In this document: piece after piece, positions 53,669 through 61,546 of the stretch
How positions within the stretch are numbered: position 1 is the stretch's first letter
Layout: every line of letters starts with the position of its first letter
Assembly: GCA_025936115.1 (NCBI GenBank)
Contig: JAICTZ010000003.1
Coordinates: forward strand, 281,824-345,823
Length of the DNA stretch: 64,000 nucleotides
DNA from: Polyangiaceae bacterium
Lineage (GTDB): Bacteria > Myxococcota_A > Polyangia > Polyangiales > Polyangiaceae
Direction of reading: 5' to 3'
The notes under the pieces: generated by a model
The model's input: only the letters and a program-made list of their open reading frames with translations
Told to the model about the DNA's origin: nothing
The model's database searches: none
Position numbers and translations under genes: made by a program

Positions 53669-54913
53669 ATGGCAGACCAGCTCAGCAGCGATCTCGCCGC
53701 GCTCCGGATCGAGCGCACCCCGGCCCGCCGTCAGGGCGGCGGCTGGTTCGGGCGCATTGCTGCCGTCCTGGTCTTGGTCGGAGTGGGGGTCGGCGCGTAC
53801 GTCGTCGGCATGCCGTACCTCGAGGCCAAGGTCTTCAAGACCGAAATCGACGTGACCGAGGTGGCGCTGGTGTCACCAGCCCAAGCCACGATCGAGCTCA
53901 CGTCGACCGGCTACGTCGTCGCGCAGGCCGTCTCCAAGGTCGCGCCCAAGGTGCCGGGCAAAGTCGTCAAATCGAACGTTCGCGAAGGCGCCAAAGTCAA
54001 AGCCGGCGACGTGCTCTTCGAGCTCGATCCGATCGACGTGCAGGCCGCCATCGCCACGGCCGCGAGCCAAGTCGCCGCCGCCAGGGCGCGTGCCCAAACC
54101 GCGCGAGCGACCCTGGCCGAGGCGCGCGTTCAATTCGCGCGTGCGCAAGCAATGGCCAAAGACGGCATTGGACCGAAGTCGACGGCTGAAGATCTGGAGA
54201 CCCGCGTCACCTCGCTCGAAGAGAGCGTGAAGGCGTCGGACGCCGAAGCCAAGGCCGCGAGCGCTCAGGTCGCCGCGTTGAATGTCACGCTCGGCTCTTA
54301 CAAGGTCATCACGCCTCTGAGCGGCACGGTGGTCAACAAACCCCCGGAAGTCGGGGAAATGGTGGCTCCCCAGCCCGCCGGCATCGCCGTCGACATGGGC
54401 GGCGTCGAAGTCGCCGATTTCGACACGCTCGAGGTGGAAACCGACGTGCCCGAACAGCGCCTGTCGCAGGTCAAAGTGGGCGGCCCCTGCGAGATCGTGC
54501 TCGACGCCTACCCGAGCAAGCGCTTCCGCGGCAGAGCCCACGAAATCACGCCGCGCGTGAACCGCACCAAGGCGACCGTCGTCGTCAAAGTCGCGTTCGT
54601 CGACGACCGTGAGGGCGTTTTGCCCGACATGGCGGCGCGCGTGAGCTTTCTGTCGAGTGAGCTCGACAAGGCGGAGCTCAAGCAGCCCCCGAAGACGATC
54701 GTGCCGTCCGACGCCATCGCGACACTCGGCGGCGTGAAGGTCGTGTACGTCGTCGACGACGGCAAGGTGCGGGCGACGCCCATCGAGCTCGGCCCGGCCT
54801 TCGGCAGCGGGTTCGAGGTCGCGCGTGGGCCCGGCGCGGGCACGAAGCTCGTGAAGAGTCCGCCCGCTGGGCTCGCCGACGGTCAGCGCGTCAAAGAAAA
54901 GGGCGGCAGTTAG
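53669..54913 (+). CDS. Periplasmic adaptor (membrane fusion) protein, MacA/HlyD-like
   Basis: 414 residues. A membrane anchor (about 30-50, IAAVLVLVGVGVGAYVVGM) is followed by a barrel-sandwich half (VSKVAPKVPGKVVKSNVREGAKVKAGDVLFELDP), a coiled-coil hairpin (about 125-195, Ala/Arg/Glu-rich), the second lipoyl half (YKVITPLSGTVVNKPPEVGEMV) and a beta-barrel with PEQRLSQVKVGGPCEIVLD. It links the inner-membrane transporter to an outer-membrane channel. The ABC ATPase and two FtsX-like permeases downstream make this a MacAB-type system, although a 349-base gap with an inverted repeat intervenes. No outer-membrane TolC gene is near. Confidence 0.88.
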   Translation: MADQLSSDLAALRIERTPARRQGGGWFGRIAAVLVLVGVGVGAYVVGMPYLEAKVFKTEIDVTEVALVSPAQATIELTSTGYVVAQAVSKVAPKVPGKVVKSNVREGAKVKAGDVLFELDPIDVQAAIATAASQVAAARARAQTARATLAEARVQFARAQAMAKDGIGPKSTAEDLETRVTSLEESVKASDAEAKAASAQVAALNVTLGSYKVITPLSGTVVNKPPEVGEMVAPQPAGIAVDMGGVEVADFDTLEVETDVPEQRLSQVKVGGPCEIVLDAYPSKRFRGRAHEITPRVNRTKATVVVKVAFVDDREGVLPDMAARVSFLSSELDKAELKQPPKTIVPSDAIATLGGVKVVYVVDDGKVRATPIELGPAFGSGFEVARGPGAGTKLVKSPPAGLADGQRVKEKGGS

Positions 54914-54914
54914 A

Positions 54915-54994
54915 CTCGACTTGCGCGGTCTTGGAATAACAGATCGCGATCGCCGCAAGAGGCCGCGAGCTATGCGAGAGCCGGCGAGGCCGGC
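54915..54994 (-). repeat. Intergenic palindromic repeat, copy D (left inverted arm)
   Basis: Starts two bases after the adaptor stop. Its first 50 bases match the complement of the right arm with about eight differences, including cttgcgcggtcttggaa and cagatcgcgatcg. The far end, ccggcgaggccgg (54981-54993), is a perfect match to the complement of 55134-55146. It is the only copy in the minus orientation. Confidence 0.75.
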
Positions 54995-55133
54995 GCATTG
55001 CTCCCGTCAGCTCGACTGTGCCGCCTACTCGCGAGGACGAAGGAAAGCTCGTTCCGGGACTTTCTCGTTGCGAACGCGAAACGACCCTGCCGAAAGGCCC
55101 TGCGTCACTACCCCGCCGAAAGCGGCCAAAGAG

Positions 55134-55214
55134 CCGGCCTCGCCGGAATTTCACGTTAGCTATTGGCCACCCGCGCCGATCGTGATCTGGTCTTCCAAGA
55201 CCGCGCAACTCGAG
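55134..55214 (+). repeat. Intergenic palindromic repeat, copy C (right inverted arm)
   Basis: Contains ccggcctcgccgg, then ccacccgcgccgatcg, tgatctgg and the perfect palindrome ggtcttccaagacc (55189-55202), ending gcgcaactcgag. It lies 49 bases before the ABC ATPase start and is the most complete copy of the family, shared in part with copies at 42301 and 49330. Confidence 0.75.
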
Positions 55215-55262
55215 GCGCCGCCCTCTTGCGGCGCGGACAAAGCGCACTAAGGAAGGGCGGCC

Positions 55263-55967
55263 ATGAGCGACGGTGAGTCGGGTACAGAGGGGAAGGGCGC
55301 CATCATCCGCCTGGAAAAAGTGCGAAAGAGCTTTTTCCGCGGCAAAGAGCAGCTCGACGTGCTCGCGGGTCTCGATCTCACGATCCAAGAGGGCTCGTTC
55401 GAAGCGCTGATGGGCCCGTCGGGTTCGGGCAAATCGACGCTCTTGAATTTGATCGCCGGGCTCGACCAGCCGACTTCGGGCCGACTCGTCGTCGCCGGCT
55501 CGGACATCGGCAGCATGAGCGAGGGCCAGCGCGCGAACTGGCGCGCCCACAACATCGGCTTCGTGTTTCAAACCTATAACCTGATGCCCGTGCTCACGGC
55601 CGTGGAGAACGTCGAGCTCCCGCTCCTGCTCGCGAAGCTGCCCGCGAGCGAGCGCCGCAAGCGCGCCGAGATCGCGCTGCGGGCCGTCGGGCTCGAAGAT
55701 CGCGGCGGACACCTACCGAGCCAGCTCTCCGGCGGTCAAGAACAACGCGTGACGATCGCGCGCGCCATCGTCACCGATCCGAAGATCATCGTCGCCGACG
55801 AGCCGACCGGCGATCTCGATCGCACGAGCGCGGACGAAATCTTGCGCCTGCTCGAGAAGCTCAACACGGAGTTCGGCAAGACCATCGTGATGGTGACGCA
55901 CGATCCGGCCGCGGCCGAACGCGCGAAGATCGTGCATCGCCTCGACAAGGGCGTGCTCGCGGCCTAG
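55263..55967 (+). CDS. ABC transporter ATP-binding protein, MacB/LolD type
   Basis: 234 residues. Walker [11 protein letters not shown]-loop [24 protein letters not shown] (the Leu-Met-Pro-x-Leu stretch typical of the MacB/LolD group), signature LSGGQEQRV, Walker [13 protein letters not shown] and switch MVTHDP. The signature has Glu in place of the usual Gln-Arg context but is otherwise complete. It energises the two FtsX-like permeases encoded next. Confidence 0.94.
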   Translation: MSDGESGTEGKGAIIRLEKVRKSFFRGKEQLDVLAGLDLTIQEGSFEALMGPSGSGKSTLLNLIAGLDQPTSGRLVVAGSDIGSMSEGQRANWRAHNIGFVFQTYNLMPVLTAVENVELPLLLAKLPASERRKRAEIALRAVGLEDRGGHLPSQLSGGQEQRVTIARAIVTDPKIIVADEPTGDLDRTSADEILRLLEKLNTEFGKTIVMVTHDPAAAERAKIVHRLDKGVLAA

Positions 55968-55987
55968 GCCGCGGCGCGGGAACAGCC

Positions 55988-57154
55988 ATGCAACTCGCGA
56001 CCATTGCCGCTCGCAACGTCTGGCGCAACAAGGTGCGCACGCTCTTGACGCTCGCGGGCGTCATGATCGCCGTGATGACGTTCCTGTTGCTCCGCACCTT
56101 CATCTGGTCGTGGAGCGCGTCGGCCGAGCAGGGCGCGCGCGACCGCATCGGTATCCGGCACAAGGTGAGCTTCATCATGCAGCTCCCACGCCGCTACGTC
56201 GAAGAGGTGCGCCAGATCCCCGGCGTGAAGCAGGTCGCGCACGCGAGCTGGTTCGGCGCGAAGGATCCCAATCACCCGGAGGACTTCTTCGGCACCATGG
56301 CCGTCGAGCCCGACGACTTCTTGAAGGTCTACGACGAAATCAAGGTGCCGCCCGAGCAGGTGCAGGCCTGGAAAGAAGATCGCGAGGGCGCGATCGTCGG
56401 CGACGTGCTCGCCAAGAAGAAAGGCTGGAAGATCGGCCAAAAGATCGTGCTCGCCGGCACGATCTACCCCGGGGATTGGGAGTTTCACATCTCCGGCATC
56501 TACACGGCCGACAGCCCCACGGTCGATCGGTCCTCGCTGTGGTTTCAGTACAAGTACTTGGACGAGTCGCGTCCCGAGCGGAGCAAGGATCAGGTCGGCT
56601 GGATCATGGCCCGCGTCGACGATCCGGGCCGCGCCGCCGAAATCGCCCGCGCCGTCGACAAAAAATTCGAGGATCGCGACATCCAGACCATCAGCATGAG
56701 CGAGCGCGCGCTGCAGGCCTCGTTCCTCGGGATGGTGTCGGCGATCCTCAAGCTCATCGGCATCGTCAGCGTCGTGATGATGGCGATCATGGCGCTGATC
56801 TTGGGCAACACCATCGCGATGAGCGTGCGCGAGCGCACCCACGAGTACGGCGTCTTGCGTGCCATCGGCTTTTTGCCTTCGCACATCGTGCGTTTCATCC
56901 TGCTCGAGGGGCTCGTGCTCGGGGCGCTCGGCGGCCTTGCGGGGCTGCTCTTCGGTTATCCGCTGATTCAAAACGGGATCGGCCCGGCCCTCGAGCAGAA
57001 TCTCGGCGCGATGTTCGCCGTATTCCGCGTCACACCCGAGCTCGCCGGGCTCTCGTTCGTGCTCGCGCTCGTGCTCGGGGCGGCGGCAGCGGTGATTCCC
57101 GCGCGCACCGCCGCACGCCTCGAAGTCGTCTCCGCCCTCCGGCGGGTCGGGTGA
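55988..57154 (+). CDS. FtsX-like ABC transporter permease 1
   Basis: 388 residues with MacB topology: an N-terminal membrane helix (VRTLLTLAGVMIAVMTFLLL), a periplasmic domain of about 200 residues (GVKQVAHASWFGAKDPN, WEFHISGIYTADSPTVD) and three C-terminal helices with the FtsX motif (VVMMAIMALILGNTIAMSVRERTHEYGVLRAIGF). It sits 20 bases after the ATPase gene and 7 bases before the second permease. Confidence 0.9.
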   Translation: MQLATIAARNVWRNKVRTLLTLAGVMIAVMTFLLLRTFIWSWSASAEQGARDRIGIRHKVSFIMQLPRRYVEEVRQIPGVKQVAHASWFGAKDPNHPEDFFGTMAVEPDDFLKVYDEIKVPPEQVQAWKEDREGAIVGDVLAKKKGWKIGQKIVLAGTIYPGDWEFHISGIYTADSPTVDRSSLWFQYKYLDESRPERSKDQVGWIMARVDDPGRAAEIARAVDKKFEDRDIQTISMSERALQASFLGMVSAILKLIGIVSVVMMAIMALILGNTIAMSVRERTHEYGVLRAIGFLPSHIVRFILLEGLVLGALGGLAGLLFGYPLIQNGIGPALEQNLGAMFAVFRVTPELAGLSFVLALVLGAAAAVIPARTAARLEVVSALRRVG

Positions 57155-57161
57155 GGTCAGC

Positions 57162-58331
57162 GTGATTCCCCTTTCCTACAACGTCCGTAGTCTGCTCGTG
57201 CGCAAGACGACCACGATCGCGACGGCGCTCGGCGTCGGGCTCGTCGTGTTCGTGCTCGCCGCGGCTTTCATGCTCGGCACCGGCATCACGAAGACGATGG
57301 TCGGCGCGGGGCGGCGCGACAACGCCATCGTGCTGCGCAAGGGCTCGGACACCGAGATGGCGAGCAGCCTCGAGGTGAATACGCTCAGCATGATTGCGGG
57401 GGCCCCGGGCGTGAAGCGCTCGACGTCCGGCACCTCGCTCGTCTCGGGTGAGGTCGTGCTCGTGATCGCGCAAGAGAAGCTCGGCACGAATGGGCAGATC
57501 GCCAACGTGCTCGTGCGCGGCGTGCCCGCCGTCGCACTCGAGGTGCGGCCCGAGATTCACGTGGTCGCAGGCCGTCCCCCGCGTCCCGGCACGGACGAAG
57601 TCATGATCGGCCAAGGCCTGCGCGGCAAATACCAGGGCATGGATCTCGAGCAGAGCTTCGAGCTCAAGAAGAACCGCGCGGTCAAGGTGGTCGGCGTGTT
57701 CGAATCGGGCGGCTCGAGCTTCGAGTCCGAGGTCTGGGCCGACATCGACACGGCGCGGTCCTCGTTCGGGCGTGAAGGGCTCGTGTCTTCGGCCACGGTT
57801 CGGCTCGAATCACCGAGCAAGTTCGACGCCTTCAAGGCGACGATGGAGAGCGACAAGCGCCTCGGCCTCGAGACGCTGACGGAGACCGGCTACTACGAAA
57901 AGCAGTCGAGCCAGACCTCGCTCTTCATCAAGATCACGGGCGCCATCATCGTCTTCTTCATCTCGCTCGGCGCCATGGTCGGTGCGCTCATCACGATGCA
58001 GGCCGCCGTGTCTCAGCGCCAGCGCGAGATTGGGACGCTGCGCGCGCTCGGCTTTTCGCGCTTTTCGATCCTCACGTCGTTCCTGCTCGAATCCACGGTG
58101 CTCGCTCTGGGCGGCGGCGTGCTCGGCGTGCTCGCCGCGCTCTGCATGACGTTCGTGAAGCTCTCGATGATGAACTTTGCGACCTGGCAAGAGGTCACCT
58201 TCTCGTTCGATCCGAACCCGCAGGTCCTCGTCGTTTCGCTCGTCTTCGGCGCGCTCATGGGGGTCATCGGCGGCTTCTTCCCCGCCCTGCGCGCGGCTCG
58301 CGTTTCGCCCATCGAGGCGATGCGGAACTAA
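57162..58331 (+). CDS. FtsX-like ABC transporter permease 2
   Basis: 389 residues from a GTG start. Same topology as the preceding permease: first helix TTIATALGVGLVVFVLAAAFML, a periplasmic domain (LVSGEVVLVIAQ, VRGVPAVALEVRPEI), then LGAMVGALITMQAAVSQRQREIGTLRALGFSRF and two further helices, ending ARVSPIEAMRN, the classic FtsX C-terminus. With the first permease it would form a heterodimer. Substrate unknown; related systems export macrolides, peptides or lipoproteins. Confidence 0.9.
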   Translation: MIPLSYNVRSLLVRKTTTIATALGVGLVVFVLAAAFMLGTGITKTMVGAGRRDNAIVLRKGSDTEMASSLEVNTLSMIAGAPGVKRSTSGTSLVSGEVVLVIAQEKLGTNGQIANVLVRGVPAVALEVRPEIHVVAGRPPRPGTDEVMIGQGLRGKYQGMDLEQSFELKKNRAVKVVGVFESGGSSFESEVWADIDTARSSFGREGLVSSATVRLESPSKFDAFKATMESDKRLGLETLTETGYYEKQSSQTSLFIKITGAIIVFFISLGAMVGALITMQAAVSQRQREIGTLRALGFSRFSILTSFLLESTVLALGGGVLGVLAALCMTFVKLSMMNFATWQEVTFSFDPNPQVLVVSLVFGALMGVIGGFFPALRAARVSPIEAMRN

Positions 58332-58397
58332 TTATCGCCTTCTAGCGTCAGATTTTCGATGCCAAGAAGCGGCGGCAGACCGCGTGACAACGGCCCG

Positions 58398-58419
58398 GAG
58401 GAACCTGGGGAGGTTCCTC
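58398..58419 (+). terminator. Hairpin after the ABC exporter operon
   Basis: A perfect 9-bp stem, GAGGAACCT (58398-58406) and AGGTTCCTC (58411-58419), with a GGGG loop. It lies 67 bases past the last permease stop and 77 bases before the next gene. No T tract follows, so it may act with Rho or as an RNA end stabiliser. Confidence 0.5.
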
Positions 58420-58495
58420 GACGTTCAGCGTAATCTACCGGCATGCGCCGGGCGGAGGGCCGCCAACGAAGTAAGCATCGATTGGAAGGCCGAAG

Positions 58496-59548
58496 ATGAA
58501 GCGAATTTTTATCGCGCCATGGCTGATCGCGGCGTTGGCTGCGACACTCTCCTGCGGCTCGAGTAAGAGACACACGCCGGCGCCGGGCGCCTCCGCAGGG
58601 GGCGAGAGCGCCCCGGGTGGTGCTGGAAACGGCGGTGGCGTCGGGGGCGCCAGCACGATGGCTGGGCGTGCCGGCGCTATTGGCCGGGGTGGCACGCTCT
58701 CCGTCAGCGGCGGGGCAAGCGGTGCGGGGGCGGCAAGCGTGGACGGCAGCGCCGGGGCTTCGCCCGGCACGTCCGGTGGGAGCACGAGCGGCGGAGCAGG
58801 CGGGTCGGATGAGCTCGGGGGCGAGGCTGGCGATACGCCCGTTCCCATGGGCGGAAGCGGAGCCGGACGCGCCAGCTCGGGAGGCGCTGGGGGAGCGCGT
58901 CCCGGGGGCCCGATGCTCGAGAGCTGCGCAACTTGGACGCTCGAAACGGCTCGTCTCGCCACCTCGACCATTACCCTCACGGACGGCGGACTGCTCCTCT
59001 TCCGCCCGGGCGACGCTTCCAACACGCAGACGTTGTACAACTCGTCCGACGTAGCGATCTCACAGTCTGGCCTCACGGGCGACTTCGACGTCCTCGTCGA
59101 GTACGATCACTTCCAACCGGGCGACGCCCAACCCTTCTTCGGCCCCCAATTCGAGGCGGGCGTGTGGTTCCACGATCCGAGCGGCTCCATTTATCAAGCG
59201 AGCGGCACCGTCGGTGCGGCTGATGGCACACTCGCCGTGATCGTGCCCGACGACGACACGCCGATCCATAGCTTCGATCCGATTCCAGATTCCCTGGTCG
59301 ACGCCTCGGGCGGGATTGAGCTTCAGCGTAAGGCTGGTGTCTTCACGGTGACCGTCACCATCAACGGCGTCGAGAACTCGATTTCATCATCCAAGTCGTA
59401 CGACGCGGGGCCACTCGTGCTGTTCATCGGCATGGGCCTCAGGGGCGAGAGTGTTGGCCCCGCGGATGCCTCCGTACGGATCACGCGCGTCACGGTGGAG
59501 GGGGGCGGCGGAAGCGTGCTCTCGGACACGTTCGACTGCCCGCCCTGA
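58496..59548 (+). CDS. Gly/Ser-rich-spacer lipoprotein with beta-sandwich domain
   Basis: 350 residues. The signal MKRIFIAPWLIAALAATLSCG has lipobox TLSC. A spacer of about 120 residues, mostly Gly, Ala and Ser, precedes the folded part (about 145-350), which is strand-rich (TLETARLATSTITLTDGGLLLF, GDFDVLVEYDHFQPGD, QFEAGVWFHDPSGSIYQA, GGIELQRKAGVFTVTVTINGV) and ends VLSDTFDCPP. The pattern recalls DUF1349 or concanavalin-type sandwiches, but I cannot assign it. Two cysteines at the domain ends could form a disulfide. It has the same spacer style as the VWA lipoproteins but no VWA domain. Confidence 0.7.
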   Translation: MKRIFIAPWLIAALAATLSCGSSKRHTPAPGASAGGESAPGGAGNGGGVGGASTMAGRAGAIGRGGTLSVSGGASGAGAASVDGSAGASPGTSGGSTSGGAGGSDELGGEAGDTPVPMGGSGAGRASSGGAGGARPGGPMLESCATWTLETARLATSTITLTDGGLLLFRPGDASNTQTLYNSSDVAISQSGLTGDFDVLVEYDHFQPGDAQPFFGPQFEAGVWFHDPSGSIYQASGTVGAADGTLAVIVPDDDTPIHSFDPIPDSLVDASGGIELQRKAGVFTVTVTINGVENSISSSKSYDAGPLVLFIGMGLRGESVGPADASVRITRVTVEGGGGSVLSDTFDCPP

Positions 59549-59651
59549 CTCGCCCGCGGGTGTGGGCGGGGCGCCACGCTCGCGACGCCAGCTCACGGCA
59601 ACGGCCTGAGCGCTGCTGTTGACGGCGGCAGGCGTCGATTATAGCCGAATC

Positions 59652-60398
59652 ATGATGGCCGCCCGCGCTCGCGCGACCTGGGGTGGCCGGCGGCCCGGCG
59701 CCGGCCGTAAACCCGGGCCGAATCCGAAGACCCCACACCGCGCGCTCACGAAGCACACGGGCAAGAGCCCCGTGCTCATGACGCTCCACGCGAGCATCGA
59801 TACGTTACGGAGCGAGCGCCCGTTCGACGCCATCCTGCGCGCCATCGCCGGCGCGAACGCCTTGGCGCCCGACGATTTTCGCATCGTGCATTTTTCGGTC
59901 GCGCCAAGTCGCGTTTACCTCATCGCAGAGGCGCAGAATGCGCGCTCGCTCTCGACCGGCGCGCGCAGTGTCGCGATCCGCATTGCGCGCTACCTGAACG
60001 ACGCTTTGTCTCGCAGCGGTCGACTCTGGGCCGACCGCTGGCGGCGCCGTGATCTGAAGACGCCCGAGGACGTCAGAAACGCGCTCGTGCAGCTGTTCGC
60101 GAATTTCCGCGAGCACGTCACGCACGCTGCGCGGCCGGGCATCGACCCCTATTCGTCGGCGGCGTGGTTCGACGGTTTTCGCGGCTACGAGCCCGGCTCG
60201 GCTGCGCCGCCGTTCGCCGCGCTGCGCGTCGGCGTCGCGCTCACGTACGAGCCGTCATCGTCCGCTCCCGTCTTGCCGCCGAAAAGCGCATCCCTCGCCA
60301 GGGATTGGAGAAAGCTCGGACTGATCCGGCTCGATGAAGCACCGAGCACGGAGCGAAGCGGGAGAGCACGCACAGCGCGCAAAGCGCGGGCTCGTTGA
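59652..60398 (+). CDS. RAYT-like (Y1 transposase family) protein with eroded catalytic motifs
   Basis: 248 residues. The architecture follows REP-associated tyrosine transposases: a basic start GGRRPGAGRKPG, LMTLHASIDTLRSERPF, DDFRIVHFSVAPSRVYLIAEA, SVAIRIARYLNDALSRSGRLWADRW, TPEDVRNALVQLFANFREH and YSSAAWFDGF. In active relatives the metal-binding NHxH motif falls where residues 85-89 read PSRVY, DRYH aligns with DRWR (128-131), and the Y-x2-N tyrosine region aligns with QLFAN (147-151). The HUH pair and tyrosine are therefore missing. The open frame is otherwise full length, suggesting a domesticated DNA-binding protein rather than a dead remnant (inference). It converges on the radical SAM gene, 32 bases away. 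Confidence 0.75.
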   Translation: MMAARARATWGGRRPGAGRKPGPNPKTPHRALTKHTGKSPVLMTLHASIDTLRSERPFDAILRAIAGANALAPDDFRIVHFSVAPSRVYLIAEAQNARSLSTGARSVAIRIARYLNDALSRSGRLWADRWRRRDLKTPEDVRNALVQLFANFREHVTHAARPGIDPYSSAAWFDGFRGYEPGSAAPPFAALRVGVALTYEPSSSAPVLPPKSASLARDWRKLGLIRLDEAPSTERSGRARTARKARAR

Positions 60399-60430
60399 AG
60401 AGCCGCCCCACTGCGCGCTTGTCCGCGCCC

Positions 60431-61468
60431 TCACCCTCCGAACAAGTCGAGCTGCGGGCCCGGGCGCCGGAACGTGCTCGCGCGCGGCGGTGTCATGTCG
60501 CGACGATTGAGACCCAGCCGGCGCACCGTCACCTCGAAGAGCTCGAGCACCGTCTCGATGTAGCGACCGCTGCCCTGCATGCGGGCACCGAAGCGCGGGT
60601 CGTTGAGCTTGCCGCCGCGCATTTCGCGCACGCGGGTGAGCACTTTTTCGGCAGCGAGCGGCAAGGCGTCGCGCAGACGCTCGGTGAAGACCTCGGCGAC
60701 GGCCCCGGGCAGGCGCAGCGGCACGATGCCGGCGGTCGTCGCGCCCGCGTCGGCCACGGCCTCGAGAATCGGCACGACGGCGCGATCGTTGAGGCCCGGG
60801 ATGAGCGGCGCGACGTTGACGCCCACGGCGATGCCCGCAGCCGCGAGGCGCCGCACGGCCTCGATGCGACGACTCGGCGGCGGCGCGTAGGGTTCGATCG
60901 CGCGTGCAGTGTCCACATCGAGGAACGGAATGCTCAGCGTGACGCTCGCGTGGGCCTCGTCGCGGAGCTTCGTCAACAGATCGATGTCGCGTTCGACGAG
61001 CACGCTCTTCGTGATGACGTGGACCGGGTTGCGGTAGCGGGCGCACACGTCGAGGCAGCCGCGCGTGAGCTCGAGCTCCTTTTCGAGCGGCTGGTAGCAA
61101 TCGGTGTTGCCGCTGAAGACGACGAGCTCCCCGGTCCAGCTCTTCTTGTCGAACGCCTGGGCCAAGAGCTCGGGCGCCCGGCGCTTGACGACGAGCTTGC
61201 GCTCGAAATCGCTACCGGCGCCGAAGCCCAAATATTCGTGCGAAGGTCGCGCGTAACAGTACGCGCAGCCGTGTAGGCAGCCGCGATACGGGTTCACGCT
61301 GAAGCGAAAGCCGAGATCGGGACTGTCGTTTTCCGAGAGAATCGTGTGGCTCTGGTCCTCGTAAATGTCGAGGGACGCGGGCGGAGCGCCGTCCTCGTAC
61401 TCGACGCGGAACCGCTCGAAGCGACTGGCCGGGTTTTCGAGAAGCAGGCGCCGAACCATGTGGGTCAT
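60431..61468 (-). CDS. Radical SAM protein, PA0069/Rv2578c family
   Basis: 345 residues. The [4Fe-4S]-SAM motif is C-X3-C-X2-C at Cys64, Cys68 and Cys71 (GCLHGCAYCYA). Family landmarks are FSVNPYRGC before it and SGNTDCYQPLEKELELTRGCLDV after it, then VITKSVLVERDIDLL and GVNVAPLIPGLND. These proteins are related to spore photoproduct lyase-type enzymes, but their reaction is unknown. Start is the ATG at 61468; an ATG three codons later is possible. A TATACC sequence lies directly before the first ATG. Confidence 0.88.
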   Translation of the reverse strand: MTHMVRRLLLENPASRFERFRVEYEDGAPPASLDIYEDQSHTILSENDSPDLGFRFSVNPYRGCLHGCAYCYARPSHEYLGFGAGSDFERKLVVKRRAPELLAQAFDKKSWTGELVVFSGNTDCYQPLEKELELTRGCLDVCARYRNPVHVITKSVLVERDIDLLTKLRDEAHASVTLSIPFLDVDTARAIEPYAPPPSRRIEAVRRLAAAGIAVGVNVAPLIPGLNDRAVVPILEAVADAGATTAGIVPLRLPGAVAEVFTERLRDALPLAAEKVLTRVREMRGGKLNDPRFGARMQGSGRYIETVLELFEVTVRRLGLNRRDMTPPRASTFRRPGPQLDLFGG

Positions 61469-61476
61469 GGTATACT
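61468..61476 (+). promoter_or_regulatory. Extended -10 promoter candidate for dnaG
   Basis: The sequence TGGTATACT fits an extended -10 (TGn-TATAAT with one mismatch). No -35 box is recognisable at 17 bases upstream. It would start transcription about 63 bases before dnaG. A short inverted repeat ACTGA/TCAGT (61474-61491) follows it. Confidence 0.3.
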
Positions 61477-61546
61477 GAACAGACGCTCAGTCAAGTGCGA
61501 CGGACGCCGCTGTCAAACGCCCGCAAAGTAATGCTAGGCGTGTCGT

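Larger units (their letters stand above)
54914..55262. other. Intergenic region carrying an 80-bp inverted repeat pair
   Basis: 349 bases separate the adaptor gene from the ATPase gene. Apart from the two inverted repeat arms (54915-54994 and 55134-55214) there is a spacer of about 140 bases with no supported gene, and a final 48 bases before the ATPase ATG that contain GGAAGGG as a likely ribosome binding site 9 bases upstream. Transcription across the region would make an RNA with a long imperfect stem. Confidence 0.7.
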
